From Galbitalea sp036491035 (GTDB lineage: Bacteria > Actinomycetota > Actinomycetes > Actinomycetales > Microbacteriaceae): a stretch of DNA of 23,968 nucleotides. The DNA is taken from positions 1-23,968 of the forward strand of contig DASXCU010000035.1 of assembly GCA_036491035.1 (NCBI GenBank), read 5' to 3'. Below the pieces are notes generated by a model. It did not search any database. It saw only the letters and a list, made by a program, of their open reading frames with translations, and had not been told where the DNA came from. A program made the position numbers and the translations under genes. Below are positions 1-5,496 of the stretch, piece after piece; the first letter of the stretch is position 1, and each line of letters opens with the position of its first letter.

Positions 1-211
1 CGTGAAGAACGGCGGCGACAACGGTCACCGCAAGCCCCGCAAGATGGAGCGGGTCGGTCCAGAGATTTGCGAGCAGCATCCAGAGCAACTGGAGCGCCGC
101 GAGAAACGCCCAGCCGACGATCGCGTCAAGAGTCCAGAAGCGCACCGCACGGGTGCTTGGTCGACCAGCGGGATCGTGAATCATGGCGGCAATACCCGCG
201 TTGGCTGTCAT
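1..211 (-). CDS. Membrane protein, N-terminal part (cut by window edge)
   Basis: An open frame runs off the left edge; 70 codons are visible. The protein starts MTANAGIAAMIHDPAG and then has two hydrophobic stretches: one from about residue 29 (IVGWAFLAALQLLWMLLANL) and one near residues 55-70. It is therefore an integral membrane protein with a short cytoplasmic N-terminus. I chose the ATG at 211-209 because GGGGAG lies about five bases upstream; an internal ATG at 184-182 has no comparable ribosome site. The gene diverges from the tmRNA gene. In many actinobacteria smpB lies beside ssrA, but this protein has no SmpB features. The family cannot be named from 70 residues. Confidence 0.6.
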   Translation of the reverse strand, partial: MTANAGIAAMIHDPAGRPSTRAVRFWTLDAIVGWAFLAALQLLWMLLANLWTDPLHLAGLAVTVVAAVLH

Positions 212-263
212 CGCTCTCCCCGTTCTCCGAAAGCTGCCGTTTTGTCCATTCTCCGCTCGCGCG

Positions 264-290
264 CTGTCACGGCACTGTCATCCTCTGTCA
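264..290. promoter_or_regulatory. Three phased CTGTCA direct repeats
   Basis: CTGTCA occurs at 264-269, 275-280 and 285-290, with spacings of 11 and 10 bases, so all three copies face the same side of the helix. They lie 53-79 bases upstream of the membrane-protein start at 211 and about 80-100 bases upstream of the ssrA -35 box. The arrangement resembles tandem half-sites for a response regulator, but the binding protein is unknown. Confidence 0.35.
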
Positions 291-367
291 GCGTCGGACC
301 ATGAGGAAATGCCCGCGGTCGGCTCTGTGTTGTATTCTTTAGGGCTGCGTGCAAGTCGCGCAGTCGA

Positions 368-393
368 TTGACAACTTAACAGCGTGCGATAGT
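368..393 (+). promoter_or_regulatory. Probable ssrA promoter
   Basis: A perfect -35 hexamer TTGACA lies at 368-373. The best -10 match is GATAGT at 388-393 (4 of 6), but the spacer is only 14 bases. Transcription would begin a few bases before the mature tmRNA 5' end at 406, which RNase P would create by trimming a short leader. The -35 box is convincing and the -10 box is not certain. Confidence 0.45.
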
Positions 394-405
394 GACCTGC
401 AGCAT

Positions 406-780
406 GGGGATGATCGGTTTCGACATTGCCTGAAAAACTGCGAGAAGCGGGTCGAGGATGCAGGGTTATCTCGTTAACGCAGCCTGCAAACAATAAGTGC
501 GAATAAATCACGCGCTGCCTACGCTCTCGCTGCTTAAGCAAGAGCACTAAATAGGCTGTCGATCCGGGAATGCTCTCTACCCGGGTTTCGGCATCATCTA
601 AGAGAGATTGCTCCGTAGTTACGCCTTAGGGCTACGGGGGACTTCAACTATGGCTGGGCTTGTTCACCTAGATGCTTGTGGCAAAGGTGAGAGCCGAGTA
701 GAACGCCTTCACAAGCTACGCCCGTAGAAGGCGCAGGATTACAGCAGTGGACGGGGGTTCAATTCCCCCCATCTCCACCA
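406..780 (+). ncRNA. ssrA: Transfer-messenger RNA (tmRNA), one-piece
   Basis: tmRNA rescues ribosomes stalled on broken mRNAs: with SmpB it enters the A site charged with alanine and then acts as template for a degradation tag. The 5' end GGGGATG (406-412) pairs with CATCTCC near the 3' end to form the tRNA-like acceptor stem, with one G-U pair. The typical 5' motif GGTTTCGACA follows. At the 3' end a T arm (GGGGG, TTCAATT, CCCCC) is followed by the encoded CCA at 778-780. The total is 375 nt, normal for a one-piece actinobacterial tmRNA. The tag frame is at 499-537. The 3' ends of ssrA genes are common integration targets, but no integrase or duplicated end is seen here. Confidence 0.95.
499..537 (+). 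other. tmRNA proteolysis-tag reading frame
   Basis: The resume codon is GCG at 499-501, preceded by AATAAGT, and the frame runs to TAA at 535-537. It encodes ANKSRAAYALAA, 12 residues ending in the conserved (Y/F)ALAA that ClpXP-type proteases recognise. There is no initiation codon because translation resumes after alanine transfer. The frame is fixed by the ALAA-stop end. The alternative frame beginning GCA at 486 stops after six codons and is rejected. Confidence 0.88.
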
Positions 781-820
781 TTGGTTGCTATCGCACGTTG
801 TTGGTTTCGCGGAGGTCAGA

Positions 821-1087
821 ATGGGCGCTGCCATTGCGTTCATCGTGTTCGGACTCTTCGTCCTGTCGATCTTCTTCTGGCCGGCGCTGTTGCGGTGGGA
901 CACGGCGCGTCGACGTCGGAGGGACCCTCGCTATATTCCGCCGAGCGGACTGGGCGTGTTCGACGAGATCTATCACCCGAGCGCGTTCGAGTCGAGCCAG
1001 GTCCAGGAGCTCGACCGGCAGATCCCGGCTCCGGCACCGCTCCCCGGCGATCCACACCGGACGGGTCACGCGCGCCGCCGCGGCTAG
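821..1087 (+). CDS. Small single-pass membrane protein, unknown function
   Basis: The product has 88 residues. The N-terminus is one transmembrane helix (about residues 3-24, AIAFIVFGLFVLSIFFWPAL). It is followed by a strongly basic cytoplasmic segment (RRRRRDPRYIPP) and a polar, proline-rich tail. The ATG at 821 has GGAGG eight bases upstream; an upstream in-frame start at 785 would begin almost inside the tmRNA and has no ribosome site. The gene begins 40 bases after ssrA, with no obvious terminator between, so read-through is possible. Its stop codon overlaps the convergent marR-type stop by four bases (CTAG). I do not recognise the family. Confidence 0.7.
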   Translation: MGAAIAFIVFGLFVLSIFFWPALLRWDTARRRRRDPRYIPPSGLGVFDEIYHPSAFESSQVQELDRQIPAPAPLPGDPHRTGHARRRG

Positions 1088-1530
1088 TCGGTCGAGGCGC
1101 CCCGCGACCCGACGAGTTCCTCGAGGGTTGCACGGAGCGCGGCGTAGCGCTTCGCGCCAACCCGCTCGGCATACTCGCGTTCGATCGCCGGGATTATCTC
1201 GAATGCCGTCTCGAGGGCCTTCTGGCCCTTTGCAGTGAAACGGATGAGTCGAGCGCGCCGATCGTCGGGATCGGTGGTCCGTTCCAGGTAGCCGCCGGAT
1301 TCGAGATCGTCGATGAGCTCACCCATGGCCTGCTTGGTCATGCCGAGCTCGGCTGCCAGCGTCGTGACCCGGCTTCCGTCAGGGCCGAGGGCGTTGAGAA
1401 GCACGGAGTGCCGCATCCGCAGTCCGGTGAAGCTCGCCGCCGCGAGACGGTCGAAGCACTCGGCTTCGAAGGCGCGCTGCAGCTGCAGCGCAAGCATGCC
1501 GATGGGCAGCTCCTCGGATTCGGTCATCAT
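1084..1530 (-). CDS. MarR-family transcriptional regulator
   Basis: This is a winged-helix DNA-binding protein of about 148 residues, the usual MarR length. The helix-turn-helix covers roughly residues 55-85 (SRVTTLAAELGMTKQAMGEL), followed by the wing motif DPDDRRARLIRFTAKG typical of MarR proteins. A single cysteine, C25, sits in the first helix (EAECFDRL), where OhrR-type members place their peroxide-sensing cysteine. The gene is divergent from a peroxiredoxin-like gene with a dyad between them, so it probably represses that gene and itself and responds to oxidants. The start is uncertain: ATG at 1530 or 1527, or TTG at 1548; none has a strong ribosome site. Confidence 0.88.
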   Translation of the reverse strand: MMTESEELPIGMLALQLQRAFEAECFDRLAAASFTGLRMRHSVLLNALGPDGSRVTTLAAELGMTKQAMGELIDDLESGGYLERTTDPDDRRARLIRFTAKGQKALETAFEIIPAIEREYAERVGAKRYAALRATLEELVGSRGASTD

Positions 1531-1556
1531 CGAAGGGTAGCCGACCAATAAAAAGA

Positions 1557-1583
1557 AAGGTACCCTGTCTAACAGGTAGCCTT
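1557..1583. promoter_or_regulatory. Imperfect dyad between marR-type and peroxiredoxin genes
   Basis: Nested inverted repeats lie between the divergent genes. Inner arms are CCTGT (1564-1568) and ACAGG (1572-1576). Outer arms are AAGGTACC (1557-1564) and GGTAGCCTT (1575-1583), which match except for one extra base. Size and position suit a MarR dimer site covering both promoters. The assignment to the adjacent regulator is inferred. Confidence 0.5.
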
Positions 1584-1608
1584 ACTAATTTCGCACCCTG
1601 GAGGATGC

Positions 1609-2073
1609 ATGCTCGAGATCGGTTCAACCCCGGACATCCGCTTTGAAGACACCGACGGGAACAGGGTCTCCCTCACGGACTTCGCGGGCAAACAGAACGT
1701 GCTTATCTACTTCATGCGGGCGCTGTCCTGCGCTCAGTGCAACGCGCACGTGCAGAGCTTCGCGAAGAACCAGTCCGAATTCGATAACGCCCGGGTCGAG
1801 ATCATCGTCGCCGTACCCGAAGATCTGAAGGATGCCGCGGCCTGGAAGGCCCGCAAGAACATCCCGTACACGGTCGTCGCCGGCGCCGAGGGCACGCCGC
1901 ACGAGTCGGTCGGCCTGCTGCGCAAGGTGTTCGGCACGCTCCAGCAGTCGGGGAGTGTGCTGCTCGATAGTAAGGGTGTTGTTCGATACACGGAGGTATC
2001 GACCGTTCCGACGACGAGCTATAACCGCAGGGAACTGGGCGCAGCGCTCGCCGCGCTCGCGCCGATCGGATAG
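1609..2073 (+). CDS. AhpC/TSA-type peroxiredoxin-like thioredoxin-fold protein
   Basis: The 154-residue protein has the AhpC/TSA order: GSTPDIRFEDTDGNRVSLTDF at the N-terminus, a strand (QNVLIYFMRAL), then a C-x2-C pair at C41/C44 (SCAQC), and a distal GSVLLDSKGVVRYTEVST strand pair. The family reduces peroxides or disulfides in the cytoplasm; there is no signal peptide. The usual peroxiredoxin motif has T or S and P before the peroxidatic cysteine; here it is ALSCAQC, so a peroxiredoxin-like or disulfide-reductase role is also possible. The ATG at 1609 follows GGAGG at 1600-1604. A divergent MarR regulator and a dyad upstream suggest oxidant-inducible expression. A terminator follows 27 bases downstream. 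Confidence 0.82.
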   Translation: MLEIGSTPDIRFEDTDGNRVSLTDFAGKQNVLIYFMRALSCAQCNAHVQSFAKNQSEFDNARVEIIVAVPEDLKDAAAWKARKNIPYTVVAGAEGTPHESVGLLRKVFGTLQQSGSVLLDSKGVVRYTEVSTVPTTSYNRRELGAALAALAPIG

Positions 2074-2100
2074 CGAGCCGAATTCCACACCGCACCATCG

Positions 2101-2133
2101 AATGCCGGGAGCCGCAACGCTCCCGGCATTTTT
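2101..2133 (+). terminator. Rho-independent terminator after peroxiredoxin gene
   Basis: Perfect 11-bp stem: ATGCCGGGAGC (2102-2112) pairs with GCTCCCGGCAT (2119-2129), loop CGCAAC, followed by a run of T ending at 2133. It separates the peroxiredoxin gene from the sugar operon. Confidence 0.9.
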
Positions 2134-2167
2134 GCGTCCGATCGTCGGCGCGGCTAATTTGTTTTCC

Positions 2168-2196
2168 TTGACCACATATCCACGGCGGCTTAGTAT
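2168..2196 (+). promoter_or_regulatory. Sigma-70-type promoter of the xylo-oligosaccharide operon
   Basis: TTGACC (2168-2173) and TAGTAT (2191-2196) are separated by exactly 17 bases. Transcription would start near 2203, giving a leader of about 48 bases that contains the operator dyads. The promoter follows a terminator and precedes eight collinear genes. Confidence 0.75.
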
Positions 2197-2242
2197 TCGA
2201 AGAGTCCAATCACTTTCGACAATAATGTCGAAACTTTCGAAA
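2196..2242. promoter_or_regulatory. Overlapping operators with CGAA/TTCG core
   Basis: A perfect palindrome TTTCGACA-ATAA-TGTCGAAA spans 2214-2233. Sharing its right arm is CGAAACTTTCG at 2229-2239, then the overlapping 8-bp palindrome TTTCGAAA at 2235-2242. TTCGAA at 2196-2201 overlaps the last base of the -10 box. CGAAA/TTTCG inverted repeats are the known signature of LacI-family control of xylanase and xylobiose genes in Streptomyces (BxlR-type). The sites cover the start of transcription, so the mode would be repression relieved by a xylan-derived inducer. No LacI gene is in the window. Confidence 0.75.
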
Positions 2243-2250
2243 GGTGTTCG

Positions 2251-3549
2251 ATGATGAACAAACGCAGCATCCTCAGAGTCGCAGCGGTCGGTGCCGCAGC
2301 AGCTCTTGCGTTCGGTGCCCTCACCGCGTGTAGCACGGGCGGCGGATCCACGGCCGACAAGAAGGTCACCCTGACCTTCTGGCAGAACTCGACTACCGGC
2401 CCCGGTGTCGCATTCTGGAAGAAGACCGTTTCCGACTTCGAGAAGGCCCACAAGAACGTCACCATCAAGATGCAGTCGATCCAGAACGAAGACCTGGATG
2501 GCAAGCTTCAGACGGCGCTGAACTCCGGCAGCGCCCCCGACATCTTCCTGCAGCGTGGTGGCGGCAAGATGGCGGCCATGGTCAAGGCCGGGCAGCTCAT
2601 GGACCTCACCCCTCTCATCACCGCTGCGACAAAGACCGAGATCGGTGCCGGGGTCGCGGCGGACGCGATCTCCGGGAAGACCTACGGAATGCCGGTCGAT
2701 GTGACGCCCGAGGGCTTCTACTACAGCAAGGACCTGTTCAAGGCTGCGGGAATCACCAGCACCCCCACGACGATGGACCAGCTGAACAGCGACGTCACCA
2801 AGCTCAAAGCGAGCGGCGTGGCGGCAATTGCGGTCGGAGCGAAGGACGCGTGGCCCGCCGCGCACTACTACTACAACTTCGTGCTTCGCGAGTGCAGCCA
2901 GAGCGTGATGAACACGGCAGCCAAGTCGCTGACGTTCACCGACTCGTGCTGGGTCAAGGCGGGAAAGGACGTGGATGCGTTCAACAAGACCAACCCGTTC
3001 AACACCGGCTTCCTGACCACCTCCGCACAGCAGGGCGCTGGTAGCTCGGCCGGTCTCGTGGCCAACCACAAGGCGGCCATGGAACTCATGGGTGCGTGGG
3101 ATCCCGGAGTCATCGCGTCTCTCACGCCCGACCAGAAGCCGCTTCCCGACCTCGGATGGTTCCCCTTCCCGTCGGTCTCCGGCGGCAAGGGTGCTGCCGG
3201 GGCAATGATGGGTGGTGTTGACGGCTACTCGTGCTCGGCCCAGGCGCCGAAGCAGGCGTGTGCCGACTTCATCAACTACATCGTCACCACTCCCGTCCAG
3301 GAGGCCTACTACAAGGCGTTCGATGCCCCGCCGGTGAACCTCAGCGCGCAGGGAATCGTCACCGAGCCCATCCTCAAGCCCGTCCTCGCCGCCTACAAGA
3401 AGGCGCCGTACGTGTCGCAGTACCTCGACACTAACTACGGGCAGAACGTGGGTAACGCTCTCAACTCGGGCGTGGTGAACCTGCTCGCCGGGACGGGAAC
3501 GACCGCCGACATCCTCACCGGTGTCAAAGCGGCAGTGGCAAAGGGTTAA
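2251..3549 (+). CDS. bxlE: ABC sugar-binding lipoprotein, probable xylobiose/xylo-oligosaccharide binding
   Basis: The 432-residue protein is a family 1 extracellular solute-binding protein. It begins with a lipoprotein signal peptide: basic MMNKRS, a hydrophobic core and the lipobox LTAC with lipidated Cys27. The mature part has the typical opening VTLTFWQNSTTGPGVAFW, then SAPDIFLQRGGGKMAAMVKAG and GKTYGMPVDVTPEGFYYSKDLF around the ligand cleft. It would be anchored outside the membrane and deliver sugar to the next two permeases. AAAGG at 2240-2244 precedes the tandem ATGs at 2251 and 2254. Gene order binding protein-permease-permease-GH3 matches Streptomyces bxlEFG-bxlA, hence the symbol; the exact ligand is inferred from context. 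Confidence 0.87.
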   Translation: MMNKRSILRVAAVGAAAALAFGALTACSTGGGSTADKKVTLTFWQNSTTGPGVAFWKKTVSDFEKAHKNVTIKMQSIQNEDLDGKLQTALNSGSAPDIFLQRGGGKMAAMVKAGQLMDLTPLITAATKTEIGAGVAADAISGKTYGMPVDVTPEGFYYSKDLFKAAGITSTPTTMDQLNSDVTKLKASGVAAIAVGAKDAWPAAHYYYNFVLRECSQSVMNTAAKSLTFTDSCWVKAGKDVDAFNKTNPFNTGFLTTSAQQGAGSSAGLVANHKAAMELMGAWDPGVIASLTPDQKPLPDLGWFPFPSVSGGKGAAGAMMGGVDGYSCSAQAPKQACADFINYIVTTPVQEAYYKAFDAPPVNLSAQGIVTEPILKPVLAAYKKAPYVSQYLDTNYGQNVGNALNSGVVNLLAGTGTTADILTGVKAAVAKG

Positions 3550-3557
3550 TCAGCGCA

Positions 3558-4583
3558 ATGAGTAGCTCCCTGGGCGAAAAGACGCTGCAAGAGCAGCGCT
3601 CGCCCGAGGGCCTCTCGGTGGCTGGGGGCGGCACACGTCGTGTGTCGCCCCCGGCTGGCGCGCGGCCCGTGCAGCGTTCGAAGAAGTGGCGTCAGCGGTT
3701 CGAGATCACGGTTCTAACGGGCCCGGCGATCATCGTCTTCCTGGCGTTCGTTATTTTCCCAGTCGGTCTTGCCGCGTACTACGGCTTCTACCGCTGGCAG
3801 GGGTACGGGGCGCCGACCGATTTCGTCGGCCTTAACAATTATTTTCTGATCCTGACGGATGGCGCGTTCCACGACGTGCTCGCCCACAACGCGATCATTC
3901 TCGTGCTCTCACTGGTCTTCCAGGGCCCGCTTGCCATCGTGCTGGCGCTCCTGCTGAACCAAAAGATCCGGGGACGCACGATCATCCGGGTCCTCATTTT
4001 CGTCCCCTACGTGATCTCCGAGGTGATCGTCGCGACTGGCTGGAGCCTGATGCTCCAGACGAGCGGTGCTGTGAACGGCCTGCTCCAGGACCTCGGGCTG
4101 GGTGCCTTCAAGGCGAATTGGCTCTCTGACCCCCACATCGCCATCTGGTCCCTCATGGTGATCATCTCGTGGAAGTACATCGGCTTCGCGGTCATCCTGT
4201 TCCTCGCGGGGCTCCAGGGCATACCCGAGGAGCTGTCCGAGGCGGCCGCCATCGACGGAGCGAGCTACTGGCAGATCCAGCGGACCATCACGCTTCCGCT
4301 CATGGGGCCGACGATTCGAATCTGGGCATTCCTCTCGATCATCGGATCCCTGCAGCTGTTTGATCTCGTCTACATCATCTGGGGCCAGTACGTCGCGTCG
4401 ACCGCGGGCACGTCCACGATGGCGACATACATGGTCGGGCAGGGGCGCAACGCCGGCAACTACGGTTACGGCAACGCGGTCGCCGTCGTGATCTTCGTCA
4501 TCTCCCTCACGATCGCGCTGCTCTACCAGCGATTCGTGCTGCGTCGCGATACGGCGGCACCACTGAAGGAAGTGCGGAAGTAA
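3558..4583 (+). CDS. bxlF: ABC sugar transporter permease (MalF/UgpA type)
   Basis: The 341-residue permease has a polar cytoplasmic N-terminus of about 48 residues, longer than usual, then six predicted membrane helices starting at TGPAIIVFLAFVIFPVGL. The cytoplasmic EAA loop that docks the ATPase is EELSEAAAIDGASYW near residues 224-238. The gene starts eight bases after the binding-protein stop without a clear ribosome site, so translational coupling is likely. It pairs with the next permease as a heterodimer. No ATPase gene follows. In Streptomyces such importers share the multitask ATPase MsiK, and the same is likely here. Confidence 0.9.
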   Translation: MSSSLGEKTLQEQRSPEGLSVAGGGTRRVSPPAGARPVQRSKKWRQRFEITVLTGPAIIVFLAFVIFPVGLAAYYGFYRWQGYGAPTDFVGLNNYFLILTDGAFHDVLAHNAIILVLSLVFQGPLAIVLALLLNQKIRGRTIIRVLIFVPYVISEVIVATGWSLMLQTSGAVNGLLQDLGLGAFKANWLSDPHIAIWSLMVIISWKYIGFAVILFLAGLQGIPEELSEAAAIDGASYWQIQRTITLPLMGPTIRIWAFLSIIGSLQLFDLVYIIWGQYVASTAGTSTMATYMVGQGRNAGNYGYGNAVAVVIFVISLTIALLYQRFVLRRDTAAPLKEVRK

Positions 4584-5455
4584 TGTCTGTCTCAGCAGTC
4601 CGATTGCCAGCCAACGATGGGCTGCGGCGACGCCGCACGATCAACTGGGGTCATCCGGTCACGTATTTCATCGCGCTGGTATTCATCGCGGTCAGCCTCG
4701 CCCCAGTGCTCTACATCGTGCTTGGTGGTTTTCGCACCAACTCGCAGATCACGGTCGACCCCGCCGGATTGCCGGCCCCGTGGCAGGTCGGCAACTACGT
4801 CGACGTACTCGAGAGTCCGACCTTCTGGCAGGAGGTAGGCAACTCCGCGATCGCGGGCGTTTCGACCACAATCGGCGTGGTGGTACTCGGTCTCATGGTG
4901 AGTTACGTGCTGGCTCGCTACACCTTCCGAGGGCGCGGAGCGATGTATTCCCTGTTCGCCGCGGGATTGATGTTCCCCATCACCGTGGCCATCACGCCGC
5001 TCTACATCCTCGTCAAGGACCTCGGCCTGGTGAACTCTCTTGCGGGCGTCATCCTCCCGCAGATCGCGTTCGCGCTTCCCACGACCGTGATCATCCTGGT
5101 GCCCTTCCTCAAGGCAATTCCCGACGAGATCGAGGAGGCTGCCGCGATCGACGGCACGAGCAGGATCGGCTTCTTCTTCCGGATGGTGGTGCCGCTCGCG
5201 GTGCCGGGTGTGGTGACCGTCGGAATCCTCGCCTTCATCGGCAGTTGGAACAGCTACATCCTGCCCCTCTTCATTCTGAGCGACCAGGGGAACTACACAC
5301 TCCCACTCGGTGTACAGGCGTTCTCGTCGCAATACTCGGTCGATACGGCCCGGGTGCTGGCGTTCACTTCGCTTTCGATGCTGCCGGCGCTCGCCTTCTT
5401 CACCGTCTTCCAGCGTCGCATCGTGGGTGGCCTCACCGGAGCGGTCAAGGGTTAG
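4583..5455 (+). CDS. bxlG: ABC sugar transporter permease (MalG/UgpE type)
   Basis: The 290-residue partner permease has six predicted helices and the EAA loop EIEEAAAIDGTSRIG from residue 182. The middle motif GLMFPITVAITPLYILVKDL and the late segment FIGSWNSYILPLFIL are typical of MalG-type subunits. Its ATG overlaps the previous stop by one base (TAATG), which indicates coupled translation in fixed ratio with the first permease. It works in the cytoplasmic membrane as half of the import channel. Confidence 0.9.
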   Translation: MSVSAVRLPANDGLRRRRTINWGHPVTYFIALVFIAVSLAPVLYIVLGGFRTNSQITVDPAGLPAPWQVGNYVDVLESPTFWQEVGNSAIAGVSTTIGVVVLGLMVSYVLARYTFRGRGAMYSLFAAGLMFPITVAITPLYILVKDLGLVNSLAGVILPQIAFALPTTVIILVPFLKAIPDEIEEAAAIDGTSRIGFFFRMVVPLAVPGVVTVGILAFIGSWNSYILPLFILSDQGNYTLPLGVQAFSSQYSVDTARVLAFTSLSMLPALAFFTVFQRRIVGGLTGAVKG

Positions 5456-5496
5456 CGCGCTTTCGGCGCAATCAGGTTCTAACGAGGAAGAGTTCC

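Noticed and set aside
486..504. Tag frame starting at GCA (486), reading ANNKCE
   Set aside because: It stops after six codons and lacks the ALAA end; the GCG frame at 499 ends in YALAA.
750..1100. Integration of a mobile element at the 3' end of ssrA
   Set aside because: No integrase, no duplicated ssrA end and no change in composition follow; the next genes look like ordinary host genes.
1624..3069. A 481-codon minus-strand frame across the peroxiredoxin and binding-protein genes
   Set aside because: It crosses the terminator, promoter and operator region and has no recognisable motif; both plus-strand genes are well supported.
4780..5496. Upstream extension of the GH3 frame through the second permease
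   Set aside because: The permease is intact there; the ribosome site and family start place GH3 at 5497.
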